Assembly: GCA_032622095.1 (NCBI GenBank)
Contig: CP136066.1
Location: 114,847,319-114,911,318 of the forward strand
DNA from: Siphonodentalium dalli
Taxonomy: Eukaryota > Mollusca > Scaphopoda > Gadilida > Siphonodentaliidae
DNA length: 64,000 nucleotides
Direction of reading: 5' to 3'
Part shown: positions 51,601 to 58,278 of the stretch, piece by piece
Position numbering within the stretch: position 1 is the first letter of the stretch
How the letters are laid out: every line of letters starts with the position of its first letter
Notes under the pieces: model-generated
The model's input: the letters and a program-made list of their open reading frames with translations, nothing else
What the model was told of the DNA's origin: nothing
Database searches by the model: none
Program-made: the position numbers and the translations under genes

Positions 51601-54600
51601 CGTAATGATTCATCGTGATTTCGATGCATCATAATTTCCGATTCTCGATTCGATTCGCGATCCGTTTCCTTGCCGATTCGATTCCGTATTTTTAAATTAT
51701 CGCAACCTAAAAATTTTCCGTAAAATGATTCGACAACACTCATTGAATATGTTTCTTATCAAATTCAGATGTGAAATAAATATTGTGAACTATAAGTTTT
51801 ATTGATTACACAAGTATTTCTAAATTGAACAGTTTAAATATCATGATAAGATAATATGCTGTATAAAACTCCACTAACCCGCTGTCAGTCTGTATTACTG
51901 AAATAACTTGGAAGCAGCCAATGTCATACTCCAGAGTAGCTGCATCGCGATGTGCATCGAATCGTCAGGCAAAAATCGTGATTCGAATCGAAACGTGAAG
52001 TTGTGAATCGTTACGACCCTAATCATGAGTATGGCAATAACATGTCTGACACATCCAAAACAACTACGTACACATGTCTATCATAGCCCAATTGAGCTAC
52101 ATTTTTATTGTTATTTACACGTCTATTGATTTTGGGCATACCACGAATAAGTGCAAATAGAAATGACTTTCATTAGTTGTGTACCACTATCCCATCTGGC
52201 ATCTACATAGAAACAATAAACTCAATGAGTCACCATGGCTTTGATACCTTTTGAGTGATTCAAAATTATCTGTTTTGGAGAATTTACCATCAGAAAGGGT
52301 TAAAAAAAGAATTCAAACAGATGCATCGAAAATTAGAAATCTCTTTAAGAACGTATTATTAAACAGGGCATAAATGCAGCCAATCAGATTTTAGCTTTAA
52401 AATGGCATTGTCTAGACATTAAGAACAGCATCCTCCGATACTGCCGAGAGTCTGGATGAAGATTTTCATCATGGATAAACATATATTTATGATTCTTTCT
52501 TACCCTTTTTAATTGTAAATTAATATCCAAAACCGATTAATATAAATTAACAGGTATAACTATAAAACTTTTAAAGCCGTGGTGAGACGTTGCGTTTATT
52601 GTTTCTTTGTAAAAGGGACAGTGGTACACATCTAATGAAAGTGAATTCTATTTACACTTTTTCGTGGCATGCCTGTGACATGTACATGTATATCACATTA
52701 ACGTCTTCGCTGCTAAATGACGCTATGACGTCGTGTGCTGGGCTGTTGACGTTATTGCCATTTTTCCAATGGGAAAATATAACGGGAATATCACAAGAAC
52801 CATAAAACTGACTGAGCTGAAAGGCTATTATCGTTCACAATCGTGGAACATCATACACTGTTTGAAACATCGATATACAGTTATTCCGATGCGCCAATCT
52901 CTGAGTTCCATTTATGTATAATGGCCTACTGCTAGTGTGCTGAAGTAGGTCCGTAATACCTACGGACCATATACTATAGCACATGGCGTAGAGGTGCCAC
53001 GATTAATCATATAATCGATGAACCATTGATAAAGGCGATAATCAATTACCATTTCCATCGTCGATTAATCTGTGTTATTTATTTCGGACGTCAGAAAATG
53101 CCTGGTATTATTGAATACCGTGTTTGTTTTACACAGTTTAATCAATAACCGAGGTGTTAACATCCTTTGATAGCGTATCAAAGAGATTCCAATAACATGA
53201 GTACTACTAATATATGTTGCAAACAGTCGGCATATCATTTGATGATGCGACATGGTTTCTCGTCGGGTCGTTGTATATTCTACAATTTGGTGGCACTGCA
53301 GATTTGAACACATTGTGACATCGTTGTACAACAATGTATATTTATACTTGAAAGGTGGCACTATGTCTTTGAAATGTGCCAACTGTCCCCGTGTTCAATG
53401 AACTGAATGCACTCGCCCTTGAGTATGATTGGACCAATGGGAAGTTGATTGACATTCTCTCTAAAACCAGGGAACCAATATATACGGCATTTTAATCAGC
53501 GATGTTCTCCGCAATGTAATTGCGAGTGTACTTTGTTTGCATAAGTACAAATGCATACTTAGAATTTACTAGTAAAGGCTATCGCATATCGTGTGGTGAA
53601 TGCTGAATGAAACTGACTATTATCAAATACTTAGCTTGTTCCGAGTCCTGCAATTTGCGGATGGGGGCACACGTTTGTGATTGTTAACCACGCTCTGAAA
53701 GTTTTATGAAACTTATAGTTTCTGTAACATTTGATTCCTTTTTTTTAGGAACTGCCGGCAGTCCATCGTTCATTCCTACTTTTATATTGTTTGTATATTT
53801 GGCTATTCATAAAACTGAAATTAATCGCTACATTTGTTCTAATGAACTCACAAATATTATAACCATAATATCGCCGAGAACTGTGCTGGTATTCAATACA
53901 TTGTGCTCATTAGTCATTAACAGTGGTTTATGATGCACTTTATTAATGTAAAAATTACATTAACCGATGCCTCAACCAACCTGCGACAGTGCAGTTATTG
54001 AGTTAACCAGCACCCAGCCAATAGGCCATATTACGGAATACTTCCACTAATGTTATTAAAATTAGGTACCGGTACAATTAATCGATTATTGATGACCGAT
54101 TATCGATTATCAAAATCAACTAGAATGCACTCAGAGAGATGCCAACGTGCGCAAAAATGTAATAAACAATAATTTAAAAAATAATTTCACTGTATTTTAC
54201 TTAATTTATTTAATTTAATGTTAGCAAAAAAAGACAATTACTATTTCTCATTTCATCACAGATAAAAGGTAAATTACTATATTAATCATTTAAGTAATTA
54301 AAACCAATTCCATGTTGCCGAAAGGATGAGACTTTATATCGATTACATTTTTTTCAGCGGCATATTTTCATTTTCATTTTCCGATAGTCAAAGTTGACCA
54401 AAGGAGCAATTATAAGAAATAATTAATACTATTTGTGTAAATATTGATAGCAGCCAATATGCAACAATAAATATCAATAATTAATCAATAATTAATCAAT
54501 AACGATAATTTTATGTAATAATGAACTCTTCAAATGGTGTTTGTGTCAACAAATGCGTTTCGTTTTGTGTTAGGCCTAAAAAAAATTATACCGTGTTTCT

Positions 54601-57600
54601 GCTAACGGGACCTCTCCAGGGTAGGGTAGGTAGGTAGGGATTTATTTATTATTTTTTTTTTATTTATTTTTTTTTTCACACCCTGATCACAGGTTCCAAG
54701 CTGTATTTATGCTATTTGGACAACCCAGTGGTCATATACAGTCTTAAATTGTATTCCTAAATAAAGGGAAGGAACATTTTGACAAACATTGAGAGTGAAT
54801 ATATAGATAATTGGATAATGTATACAGCCTGTCTTCGAATGGGGAATCAGTGTCAGTTTATTGGTTGCACTCATGTGAATACATTTAAAGAATTTGAGGG
54901 CGAGCACATCACTGCCCGCACTCAATTGCCCCGCCATAATTTCAACTTAAAACTTTATAAACCGGAACCACGTGCATGTTGGAAAGAATAACTCTAAATT
55001 ATGCTTTCATATAAATTTGAAGGCCGACTCGAGTTAAATTATGTGTATACCTACGTACACCCTTGTATTATGTTCATCGTATATCGTAAATATATAGTTT
55101 ATGAACCTGTCTCAGTCCATTATTAAAATTTGACTAAGTTCAATCTCATGCACTCTTCGTTATTTGCATATTTAATAACGTTATGGAATACATGTTGGAA
55201 AGTTTTAAAAACTACAACAACAATGTGAAAGCTATTTGTTGTTAGAACTTATATTTTATTTTGTTTCAAACGGCACGCCTGTGTATATACGCATGAATAA
55301 TCTGAAACTCGTCTATAGTATTGATCTCTAGCCTATGTGTCTGCTCTAAATTTATGATATATGAGGTGATCGACGCTATAGCGCCGGTCTTTTCCCGATC
55401 ACTCGACCAAACATAAAATTGTATTACCGGTAGTGATATTATCTAAAATCAAATTAGTGGTATTAAAATTATTTTGAAACTCGCATTTCTAAAGTTTCAA
55501 AATTCAAGCGTATACGCCATTGTACTGTTCAAACTGTCAACGATGTATTTTGTTCTGTGGCGGTGTGGGGGTTAACTCAGTAGGCCTATTCATCACATTA
55601 CTGTAAAGCTGCCATTTTATTGACAGTGTGTCAATCAAGACAGGGGAGTAGCTATATATACACACGTTAGCAAAACACGGCACACATCAAAGGCTGCGTC
55701 AGTGTGGCTTCAGACAAATACACATCTGCCAATCACCGAAAATCCCGCCCCCTCAGCAAAACAAAAACGACTGACTGCGATTGGTTTAGCAAAGCCACGT
55801 GTATTCGCTCTTCGGACTCAATTGTGTACTTCTCATATTTTTCGCGAATATGTCGCGGGCATGAGTGAAACGAATCGATGCGTGCCGCAATTAATTTTAC
55901 CTGGCACTGTGAACCGATTGCACTATTAACTTTGATATAATATGCGGTTAATGCAGAAGATCTATTTGTGCCCACTGGTCACGTCGTATGTGTATCTTAA
56001 TTTTCTTATTCCCCGTTAATGTTAAAAGACGGCGACCAATGAGTACATCATCTGGTCCAGTCGGAGTGTTTCGAATTTTGTGGTCAGCTCTTCACCTTGG
56101 CTGGGAATATATGATTTACGTGGCATGCAATTTAAAACAAACAAAAACAATACTGATTTAACAGTACAAATAATATTATATCCACAACAAACTGACGCAG
56201 TGATTACAATGAAGATGCAGGAGTTGCGTTTAAAATAAAAAAACGACCGAGAAAAGCAAGAAATTCGGGTAAAAAAATAAAATTACAATCGGGAAAAATT
56301 AGGGTCGGGGGTTTTGAACATGGGTCGGTCGGGTTAGCAGAAACACGGATAATTTTTTTTTAGGCCTTACGTCATTCGTCGTATTTGACCCGGAACTCGG
56401 CTGAAGTTAGGCTATTTAGAATATTGCGTCGAATTACGAAATCGTGTTTTGAATGTCTCTCTTTTCCCGCACGATAAAAAGAGGTCTTCGCACGAACCAA
56501 AAATGATAAAACTTCCCAATTATAAGTAAAAATACACAAAATGAAGGAGTCTATGTAGGTCCCGAAGGAGTCTATAGACTCTTTGATATAGAGTTCTGAT
56601 GGAGAAAATGTAGGTCGATCTATTTTTGTCATAACTCTGACGTATTTTGACCTGGGAGAAAAAAACGAAATCGAGGCTCACTATGAGCATGCCAGTTTTA
56701 AATATAGAAACAGGGAATCCCGACAAATGGCGATATCGGCGACAAACAAATAATCGAAAACAACACGTAAAATAAACATAGCAAAAACGCGGCACAGTAA
56801 AAATATCAGAACGACACGAGGTTTTACGTCGTTTTTAGTGACATCATGGAGTGAAACGGAGTAGGGTGACACCAACCTACGAATCTGTCTGATCGCCATA
56901 CTGTTGCGCGAGCGCACGTAATAATCGTGGCACCTCTAACACGGCGTGCACTCTTACGTCCGTAATAGTTACGGACGTCATAGGAGCGAAGAGGTTAACG
57001 TTGTTGTTGTTAAATATGTAGCAATCAGTCTATGATTGATAGTGCTGACAGACAAGTCACAAAACGAGATACGTACATGTAGGCCATTTTAAAAAACAAT
57101 AACAACATGATTTTGCAACTTTTGTCATTTTGGATCTGTGTCCGATCTGATTATCGTATTGATTTGGGCCAATGGCAATGAACACCAAGAATTATAAAAG
57201 GACCTCCGCAGACGGGGACATACTGCAAATCGTCTAACACATCATCAGTCCAGGCAATAATCATGATATTCTTAATCGGTAGCGGGGTAACGTCGCACGA
57301 GCTATACTCTGACCTTCACCCCAAATTGGCATTCACGTTATATTCAACAAATTGACGGATCTCTTTCCGGTGGTTTTTAAGACACAGAAGTGTGCGGAAC
57401 ATCTTGATATATAAGTGAGATTGCACATACGGCTGGGTGGAGTCGATTTGTGAGTATAGATGCGCGCTATACGAGTATACCGTTAACTGAGGTCAAGGTC
57501 AGAGTATAGCTCTTGCGACGTTACCCCCGCTTCCTTCTTAATCTTATGACTTGTCCTAGTCGAAAATCTACGGGATACTAAAGATATCCCGTCGAAATTT

Positions 57601-58278
57601 CCCCCATGCCTCGCAACGGAGCTTTTTCTTCAAGTCCGGAAAGGAAGAATGTGACGCAAGATACGACCAAACCGCGATGTTTTCCGGGTAATACATGTGC
57701 TACTGCATCACCCTGACATACCTTTCATATTCCTTTTCCAAAAATGAGAGATTTATTGAGAATATTCCGCTGGAGCCGACGGTTTTTTAAACAGTTTTAA
57801 ACATTCGGGTTTGCTCGATCGAACTCCGGTCACACCGCACTCGCTGTCGTGGGAGCAAGTATTTTCGTACCCTGACCAGCTCGTACCCTCCGAAAAAGTA
57901 AATTCGTACTCTAGCGCGAAACTATTTAGATATTTCAATAAGGCGTGCGTTCAGTTTCTCATCTAATAACTTTGCTTAGCTCATTTTTAACCGGGATTGA
58001 ACGTATACTATGGAACCCACAGTGATCTCTTGGACGTAAAAGATACAGAAATAGAACAGTAACATGCCTGATGTCTTGGACGTGAAAGATACAGAAGTAG
58101 AACAGAAACCTGCCTATATATATATATATATACATACAAATTAAATTAAATAACCATACTTACCTGTTTTCAATCGTCGTATTTCATCACTATGCGCCGT
58201 GTCGTAATCCAGTTTCTCGTCTAATAACATAAATTTGTCCACCCTGTTTTTAGGGAATGGGTCCTGGGTCTTTGCCAT
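1309..58278 (-). CDS. KIAA1328: Hinderin-like (KIAA1328 homologue) gene, 8 coding exons
   Basis: Coding segments, 5' to 3' on the minus strand: 58278-58164, 50554-50376, 48191-48076, 38699-38584, 28411-28302, 12343-11470, 9351-9195, 1471-1309. Lengths 115, 179, 116, 116, 110, 874, 157 and 163 nt sum to 1830 nt (609 residues plus stop), and every junction keeps frame across a GT-AG intron. The product is hydrophilic and helical: an acidic N-terminus, a charged helix LKDLSVQDKKRVANLIKEL (about residues 117-135), a heptad-rich block (about 138-198), a central coiled coil rich in Q, R and L (about 380-440), and a tail ending ILEDVFFVK. From memory, the helix, the coiled coil and the EDxFF tail match vertebrate hinderin, reported to bind the cohesin subunit SMC3, with similar length. 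The exon chain is seen directly; the name is recalled, not searched. No canonical AATAAA was noticed in the first few hundred bases past the stop. Confidence 0.8.
1954..2400 (+). mobile_element. Fragment related to the TAGTCYRG TIR family
   Basis: Begins TAGTCCAGGATTTTATAG and continues through blocks that recur inside 16960-24406 and 32959-38352, including aagcaatgttagca, caagatggctgcc-like words and acaaatgtatacaa. No matching right terminus or target duplication was found, so it is a truncated or decayed copy in intron 7. Confidence 0.5.
2401..4491. other. Intron 7 DNA without recognised gene
   Basis: AT-rich, with only short spurious ORFs. About 3548-3730 resembles, inverted, the stretch at 28709-28895 (shared words around attaacag, gtagcacc and aattcggca), so it is part of a dispersed repeat whose ends I could not define. 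Confidence 0.4.
4496..5087. mobile_element. 592-bp MITE with TTAA duplications
   Basis: The left end reads TTAA|AGGGGTACTGTAC and the right end GTACAGTACCCCT|TTAA (TTAA at 4492-4495 and 5088-5091), giving about 13 bp of perfect TIR. TTAA duplications are typical of piggyBac-type and Kolobok transposons. There is no ORF of note; non-autonomous. Confidence 0.75.
5092..6180. other. Intron 7 DNA without recognised feature
   Basis: AT-rich with no supported gene. The short ORFs near 5544-5822 overlap each other on both strands and show no protein motif. Confidence 0.3.
6180..9110. repeat. Degenerate tandem repeat, ~140-160 bp units
   Basis: Units share phrases such as ttttaagaattactatgg, gagttatgtccctgg, tatttgacctggtgacccc and gaatcccagtcacccaagga. 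Copies start near 7373, 7530, 7668, 7810, 7931, 8070, 8870 and 9030, interrupted at about 8200-8745. The block ends in a GGACGGACG stretch and ggtgagctaaaaag. A different but similar repeat start lies at 6180-6760, and there is a C tract at about 6981-6996. It has the look of old invertebrate repeat DNA; the class is unknown. Confidence 0.65.
9195..9351 (-). CDS. KIAA1328: Hinderin-like gene, coding exon 7
   Basis: Acceptor tttttccag, donor CAAG|gtaaca. Two bases complete D504, 51 codons follow (505-555), then two bases of R556. It encodes AADDLRNRMKASSLQNSPKS, a short helix and a Ser-rich linker, then a basic KSKKK run over a 10-A tract (9239-9248 on the plus strand as T) and LVDAATSVSNIHST. 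The donor was chosen because only phase 2 exit reads into the exon 8 frame; the nearer CTCG|gtgctt would give a stop. Confidence 0.82.
9822..10041. mobile_element. 220-bp TTAA MITE with internal hairpins
   Basis: TTAA at 9818-9821 and 10042-10045 flanks CCCTTT...AAAGGG ends. Inside are two nested palindromes: ccaatgcattctct paired with agagaatgcattgg, and a second with ccagtgca/tgcactgg around tatatata. Non-coding. Confidence 0.65.
10046..11469. other. Intron 6 DNA without recognised gene
   Basis: AT-rich. Two direct copies of tttaaagagactgc (near 10543 and 10696) bracket about 150 bp, and its reverse complement recurs near 4163, so a small dispersed repeat is likely. No coding signal. Confidence 0.35.
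11470..12343 (-). CDS. KIAA1328: Hinderin-like gene, coding exon 6 (large exon)
   Basis: Acceptor gtaattccag, donor TTAG|gtagga; 291 codons (213-503) plus one base of D504. It starts HDEQKKEKNKGLPKPDIPDD. The first ~160 residues are polar and low in structure. Then comes a coiled coil from KKLTPSERKHELLIQRTKLL through LKQLLFQQERQLQVRQ to RLDYF, matching hinderin's L..LLAQQE..L..QQ....RLDY segment as I recall it. A Ser/Phe repeat follows (KNFDKSFGTPMQNSDKSFGT), then a final helix EAELEILEEKQRRVLEQ. The frame stays open only three codons past the splice (stop at 11459-11461). I prefer splicing because exons 7 and 8 continue in frame; an unspliced isoform would end there. Confidence 0.9.
12460..12519. 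repeat. Imperfect hairpin (ggggttagtg stem)
   Basis: cggggttagtgatgtgtat at 12460-12478 pairs with the reverse complement at 12495-12519, with a 6-nt bulge. Possibly a foldback MITE remnant in intron 5. Confidence 0.5.
12629..12800. mobile_element. Left-end fragment of the GGCCTA Harbinger-like family
   Basis: GGCCTAATAAAAGAATATCC followed by gtgtttccgc and a gggtcggtcg block matches the ends of the elements at 31276-32657 and 54573-56366. No matching partner end lies nearby, so this is a truncated copy. Confidence 0.5.
12810..13415 (+). mobile_element. Helitron-like non-autonomous element
   Basis: Starts TCTATTATATATTTTGG and ends CTAG (13412-13415), immediately followed by TCTGGTATATTTTGAGA, the start of a second truncated copy. 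Upstream of CTAG is a bulged GC hairpin (CCGGAC gaa GTCGG). The body has a tgtctgtctg run, atggactcgaaaacggcc, and repeated tgaccttgacctt/aaggtcaa blocks that recur in reverse in the 59.8-63.8 kb array. TC...CTAG ends with a 3' hairpin and no target duplication are Helitron hallmarks. No Rep/helicase ORF. Confidence 0.65.
13696..13738. repeat. Perfect 18-bp-stem palindrome
   Basis: gtaacattataactcttt and its reverse complement are separated by a short AT loop. It is flanked by repeats of cattttacctag (about 13677 and 13790). Probably a small foldback element; not a terminator, since this is a eukaryotic intron. Confidence 0.55.
15275..16959 (+). pseudogene. LINE ORF2 part 1: endonuclease and RT start
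   Basis: About 562 codons without a stop. The AP-type endonuclease carries INFSTVNSRSLRKK, the Glu motif TETWLND, GGGVAL, CGDFNIHVDD, ILDLIITR and SDHSFVD (about residues 5-220). A linker follows, then the RT start FRPVSNLSFISKLCEKAV (about 510-527) and a start of motif A at KVQNDI. GTG at 15275 is only where the open frame was marked: it follows a TAA at 15251-15253, and the natural start could be fed by an upstream ORF1 or internal entry. Element A enters after DI. Confidence 0.88.
18993..22493. mobile_element. TIR element B (TAGTCYRG family), 3501 bp
   Basis: Ends TAGTCCAGG...CCTGGACTA with a 3-bp duplication TTA (18990-18992 and 22494-22496). Sibling units of the surrounding tandem array show the empty site at the same length (ctgaaatgactaatatc versus ctgaaattattaatatc). 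The imperfect TIR of about 150 bp includes cccctaaaatccgatttgagc on the left and its mate on the right. Related to A and to 32959-38352. Contains element C. No transposase ORF. Confidence 0.85.
21191..22121. mobile_element. TIR element C, 931 bp, 9-bp duplication
   Basis: A perfect 68-bp TIR begins and also ends with TAGTCCAAG. It is flanked by an exact 9-bp duplication ATTTCGAGC (21182-21190 and 22122-22130). The length of the duplication suggests a Mutator-like transposase acting in trans. The body is non-coding. Innermost and youngest layer of the nest. Confidence 0.88.
24410..25583 (+). pseudogene. LINE ORF2 part 2: RT catalytic core and C-terminus
   Basis: Resumes exactly in frame after the insertion (I-L-C-S-M-E-T). 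Motifs: LLVLLDLSAAFDTV (catalytic Asp), GVPQGSCLGPVLF, the catalytic box YADDTQIY, and a CR1/L2-type C-terminus with HWLPVEYRI, GPHLWNSIPPHLK and LKTYLFDVAF before the stop. With part 1 this makes 952 codons without a stop or frameshift, a normal length for ORF2 of this clade, so the LINE was young when interrupted. The gene is disrupted as it stands. Confidence 0.9.
27105..27240. mobile_element. Right-end fragments of the GGCCTA Harbinger-like family
   Basis: Two partial copies of the gtctggttagtggaaaca block occur, the second running into tctttttttttaggcct. This matches the right end of 31276-32657. No partner end with duplication was found. Confidence 0.45.
28302..28411 (-). CDS. KIAA1328: Hinderin-like gene, coding exon 5
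   Basis: Acceptor tccttacag, donor AAG|gtatga. Two bases complete D176, then 36 codons (177-212): coiled-coil IQRKLLEYQILLTQYQEEIL and then DKNIKTNSPSNNGDIK. The first part fits the end of the hinderin N-terminal coiled coil. An inverted, diverged copy of this exon with its acceptor and upstream intron lies at 40277-40445 on the plus strand. Confidence 0.9.
28552..28642. repeat. Short tandem repeat, ~35-bp x 2.5
   Basis: tccacaatgctacaataag with agtctgagtact repeats at 28552, 28588 and 28621, next to exon 5 in intron 4. Confidence 0.7.
29037..29600. repeat. Degenerate ~150-bp tandem repeat, about 4 units
   Basis: Each unit has aaattcaagatggctgc, ggccatgttttt, ttgatggctcccatc and gtagggtgt. 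Copies near 29040, 29190, 29345 and 29490. The block is followed by a three-copy aacatttcccaccaattaat motif at 29745-29820. Confidence 0.7.
29821..31272. other. Intron 4 DNA; includes a 33-nt G run
   Basis: No gene signal. An uninterrupted run of G at 30647-30679 stands out; the Gly- or Pro-repeat ORFs over it are artefacts. A short piece at 29882-29935 (ccaatgtatactgaatgggag and following) resembles the intron just upstream of exon 5. Confidence 0.6.
31276..32657. mobile_element. Harbinger-like element, 1382 bp, TAA duplication
   Basis: The ends GGCCTAGACAAATAATACC...GGTATTATTTGTCTAGGCC are a perfect TIR of about 33 bp (through gtttccgctaac). They are flanked by TAA at 31273-31275 and 32658-32660. 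TWA 3-bp duplications and GG-starting ends are the PIF/Harbinger pattern. Subterminal words are gggtaggtaggtagg on the left and agggtcggtcgggttag on the right. No transposase ORF. Interior palindrome tactacatgtacatgtagta-like at 32090-32140. Confidence 0.8.
34120..37385. repeat. Degenerate ~40-45-bp minisatellite, core of element D
   Basis: Repeats of a unit close to catgaccatacagtcactcc then atgtatacatatacacctcacc fill 34120-35371 and 37036-37385. The gap is the nested element at 35374-37033. The many small ORFs here come from the repeat. Confidence 0.8.
35374..37033. mobile_element. 1660-bp TIR element with CTCTCAGGTGCC ends
   Basis: CTCTCAGGTGCCAAATAAA and its reverse complement at the right end lie between TA (35372-35373) and TA (37034-37035). 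Subterminal regions are dense in AATAAA.GTGC/GCAC.TTTATT words on both sides, including the palindrome aataaacgtgccggcacgtt, which look like repeated protein-binding sites. A TA duplication would suit a Tc1/mariner-type enzyme, but the palindromic junction makes its length uncertain. Non-coding. Confidence 0.72.
38584..38699 (-). CDS. KIAA1328: Hinderin-like gene, coding exon 4
   Basis: Acceptor ccattacag, donor GAAG|gttggt. The donor is non-optimal (GTTGGT) but keeps the frame. One base completes R137, then 38 codons (138-175) encode a heptad-like helix: VGDEKEKVTSQLHHERKDYE and then HQLLELVGQQKSILSERE. It continues the exon 3 helix as LAR-VGDEKEK, like hinderin's LAR-V.EEKE as recalled. It lies 232 bp beyond the edge of the 32959-38352 transposon, which is wholly inside intron 4. 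Confidence 0.9.
38853..40276. other. Intron 3 DNA without recognised feature
   Basis: AT-rich, single-copy in appearance, with short ORFs only. No repeat terminus was recognised. Confidence 0.3.
40277..40445 (+). pseudogene. Inverted copy of exon 5 and its upstream intron
   Basis: Plus-strand match to the minus-strand region around exon 5. About 90 bp of intron (gggagaatccattcagtaatgaaagtgg) leads into the acceptor ccttacag ending at 40368. Then comes exon-like sequence IQRKLLDYQILLTQYQEEIL followed by NKN. It diverges from exon 5 after about 40438 and the frame reaches TGA at 40479-40481, 36 codons in. It is antisense to the host gene, so it cannot be used as a normal exon of it. The splice acceptor and frame are intact. 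Confidence 0.82.
42568..42863 (+). CDS. Unrecognised exon-like ORF in the 5-kb element
   Basis: A long pyrimidine tract (about 42499-42560) runs into ataaaag, an acceptor-like site, followed by about 98 open codons. They begin with an acidic Ser/Asp-rich part (SSDSVPDDPLSTRDSCSSSS), then KIDANRIGCIRLGYQTVEEA and YSEMVRRKTNALAFGISSYG, ending at TGA 42861-42863. A second frame just downstream reads SSDEPFDQRKPLPWNPPNAG to DDIPL and stop, suggesting a frameshifted continuation. I do not recognise the protein. It may be a captured host exon or a remnant of the element's own gene. Confidence 0.35.
43167..43322. mobile_element. Small 156-bp relative of the CTCTCAGGTGCC element
   Basis: CTCCCAGGTGCCCAATAAAC on the left and TAGGCACCTGAGAG on the right match the ends of 35374-37033. 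TA precedes it, but the right flank is aaag, so no clean duplication. It interrupts one of the half-unit repeats of the 5-kb element. Confidence 0.5.
44106..45560. other. Right body of the 5-kb element, no gene recognised
   Basis: Contains two related stretches with tgcgcaatataaa and gcatgtaa words (44150-44260). Otherwise non-repetitive, with only short overlapping ORFs. Confidence 0.35.
45780..46588. repeat. 36-bp minisatellite, about 22 copies
   Basis: The unit is gattaacaggtcacaaggaa followed by taataccgacactggc, with c/t and g/a variants. Because 36 is a multiple of 3, long ORFs run through it on both strands (a 224-codon frame of IIPCDLLI repeats on minus). These are repeat artefacts. 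A higher-order period of 184 bp (five units plus a TTTA insertion) links 46331 and 46515. It starts 31 bp from the 3' duplication of the 5-kb element. Confidence 0.92.
46589..48075. other. Intron 3 DNA next to exon 3
   Basis: AT-rich. No gene, TIR or tandem repeat recognised. Confidence 0.3.
48076..48191 (-). CDS. KIAA1328: Hinderin-like gene, coding exon 3
   Basis: Acceptor tttttcag, donor AAG|gtaatt. Thirty-eight codons (residues 99-136) plus two bases of R137. It encodes LTSLVSDDSAKQLQSK followed by the charged helix ITLKDLSVQDKKRVANLIKEL. This helix is the most diagnostic segment of the gene and closely matches the LKDL..EDKRR.ANLIKELAR segment I remember from hinderin. Phase 0 entry and phase 2 exit agree with both neighbouring exons. 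Confidence 0.92.
48390..48430. repeat. Short telomere-like CCCTAA tract
   Basis: About six imperfect units (taaccctaaccctaaacccc and on) in intron 2. Too short and degenerate to be a telomere; an interstitial tract. Confidence 0.75.
48440..49078. repeat. ~169-bp tandem repeat ending in a C16/G17 hairpin
   Basis: gctcggacaaaattatgcat recurs at 48459, 48628 and 48796. Units include tctaagtcgaaaaaggggga, taactccaccaaaaaa, gacagacgtcataa and ggttcccatgg. The array ends with ggacggacagatggacag and agctgataccagtatacc. C16 (49032-49047) and G17 (49060-49076) follow, separated by 12 nt and bounded by tata on both sides, so the end can fold on itself. Confidence 0.85.
49079..50375. other. Intron 2 remainder
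   Basis: AT-rich. 49850-49950 has tgcctacctacctaccctaa and ends near ctttgtttttggcc, a decayed end of the GGCCTA Harbinger-like family in reverse. Otherwise nothing recognised. Confidence 0.4.
50376..50554 (-). CDS. KIAA1328: Hinderin-like gene, coding exon 2
   Basis: Acceptor ctattttag, donor GAG|gtcagt. Two bases complete D39 and 59 codons follow (residues 40-98). The peptide contains FDSSEDSDAYIPGVSSRGN, then a basic stretch MRPKKNRVHARKT and a Ser/Thr-rich end. The YIPGVS..GN motif followed by basic residues fits the N-terminal region of hinderin as I recall it. An ORF runs on past the donor into the intron, but the frame of exon 3 supports splicing here. Confidence 0.88.
51595..52021. 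mobile_element. hAT-type MITE, 427 bp
   Basis: TAGGGTCGTAATGATTCA and TGAATCGTTACGACCCTA form the TIR, with an exact 8-bp duplication ATCATGAG at 51587-51594 and 52022-52029. The subterminal DNA is rich in gattcga words on both sides. Non-coding. Confidence 0.88.
52989..56938. mobile_element. hAT element, middle layer, 3950 bp
   Basis: TAGAGGTGCCACGATTAAT on the left and ATAATCGTGGCACCTCTA on the right. The flanking 8-mers ACATGGCG and ACACGGCG (52981-52988, 56939-56946) differ by one base, so the duplication has aged. Subterminal DNA is rich in ataatcgat words (53000-53070, 54075-54115). A Harbinger-like element sits inside. No intact transposase. Confidence 0.72.
54573..56366. mobile_element. 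Harbinger-like element, inner layer, 1794 bp
   Basis: GGCCTAAAAAAAATTATACC then gtgtttctgctaac on the left, with a matching right end ttagcagaaacacggataat. TTA duplication at 54570-54572 and 56367-56369. Same family as 31276-32657 by ends and by the subterminal gggtaggtaggtaggg and gggtcggtcgggttag words. No transposase ORF. Confidence 0.8.
57281..57531. mobile_element. ~250-bp element with 36-bp TIR
   Basis: AGCGGGGTAACGTCGCACGA then gctatactctgacctt on the left pairs with aaggtcagagtatagctctt then gcgacgttacccccgct on the right, with two or three mismatches. Flanking ttaatc occurs on both sides in a non-obvious register, so the duplication is unclear. Confidence 0.6.

Larger units (their letters stand above)
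52702..56994. mobile_element. TTAA element, outer layer of a three-level nest
   Basis: TTAA at 52698-52701 and 56995-56998. Ends CGTCTTCGCTGCTAAATGACG versus CCTCTTCGCTCCTATGACGTC are an imperfect TIR. Hairpins ggtccgtaatacctacggacc (52947-52967) and acgtccgtaatagttacggacgt (56956-56978) lie inside. Without the inserted hAT it would be about 330 bp. A piggyBac-type MITE is the simplest reading; the TIR match is moderate. Confidence 0.5.
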
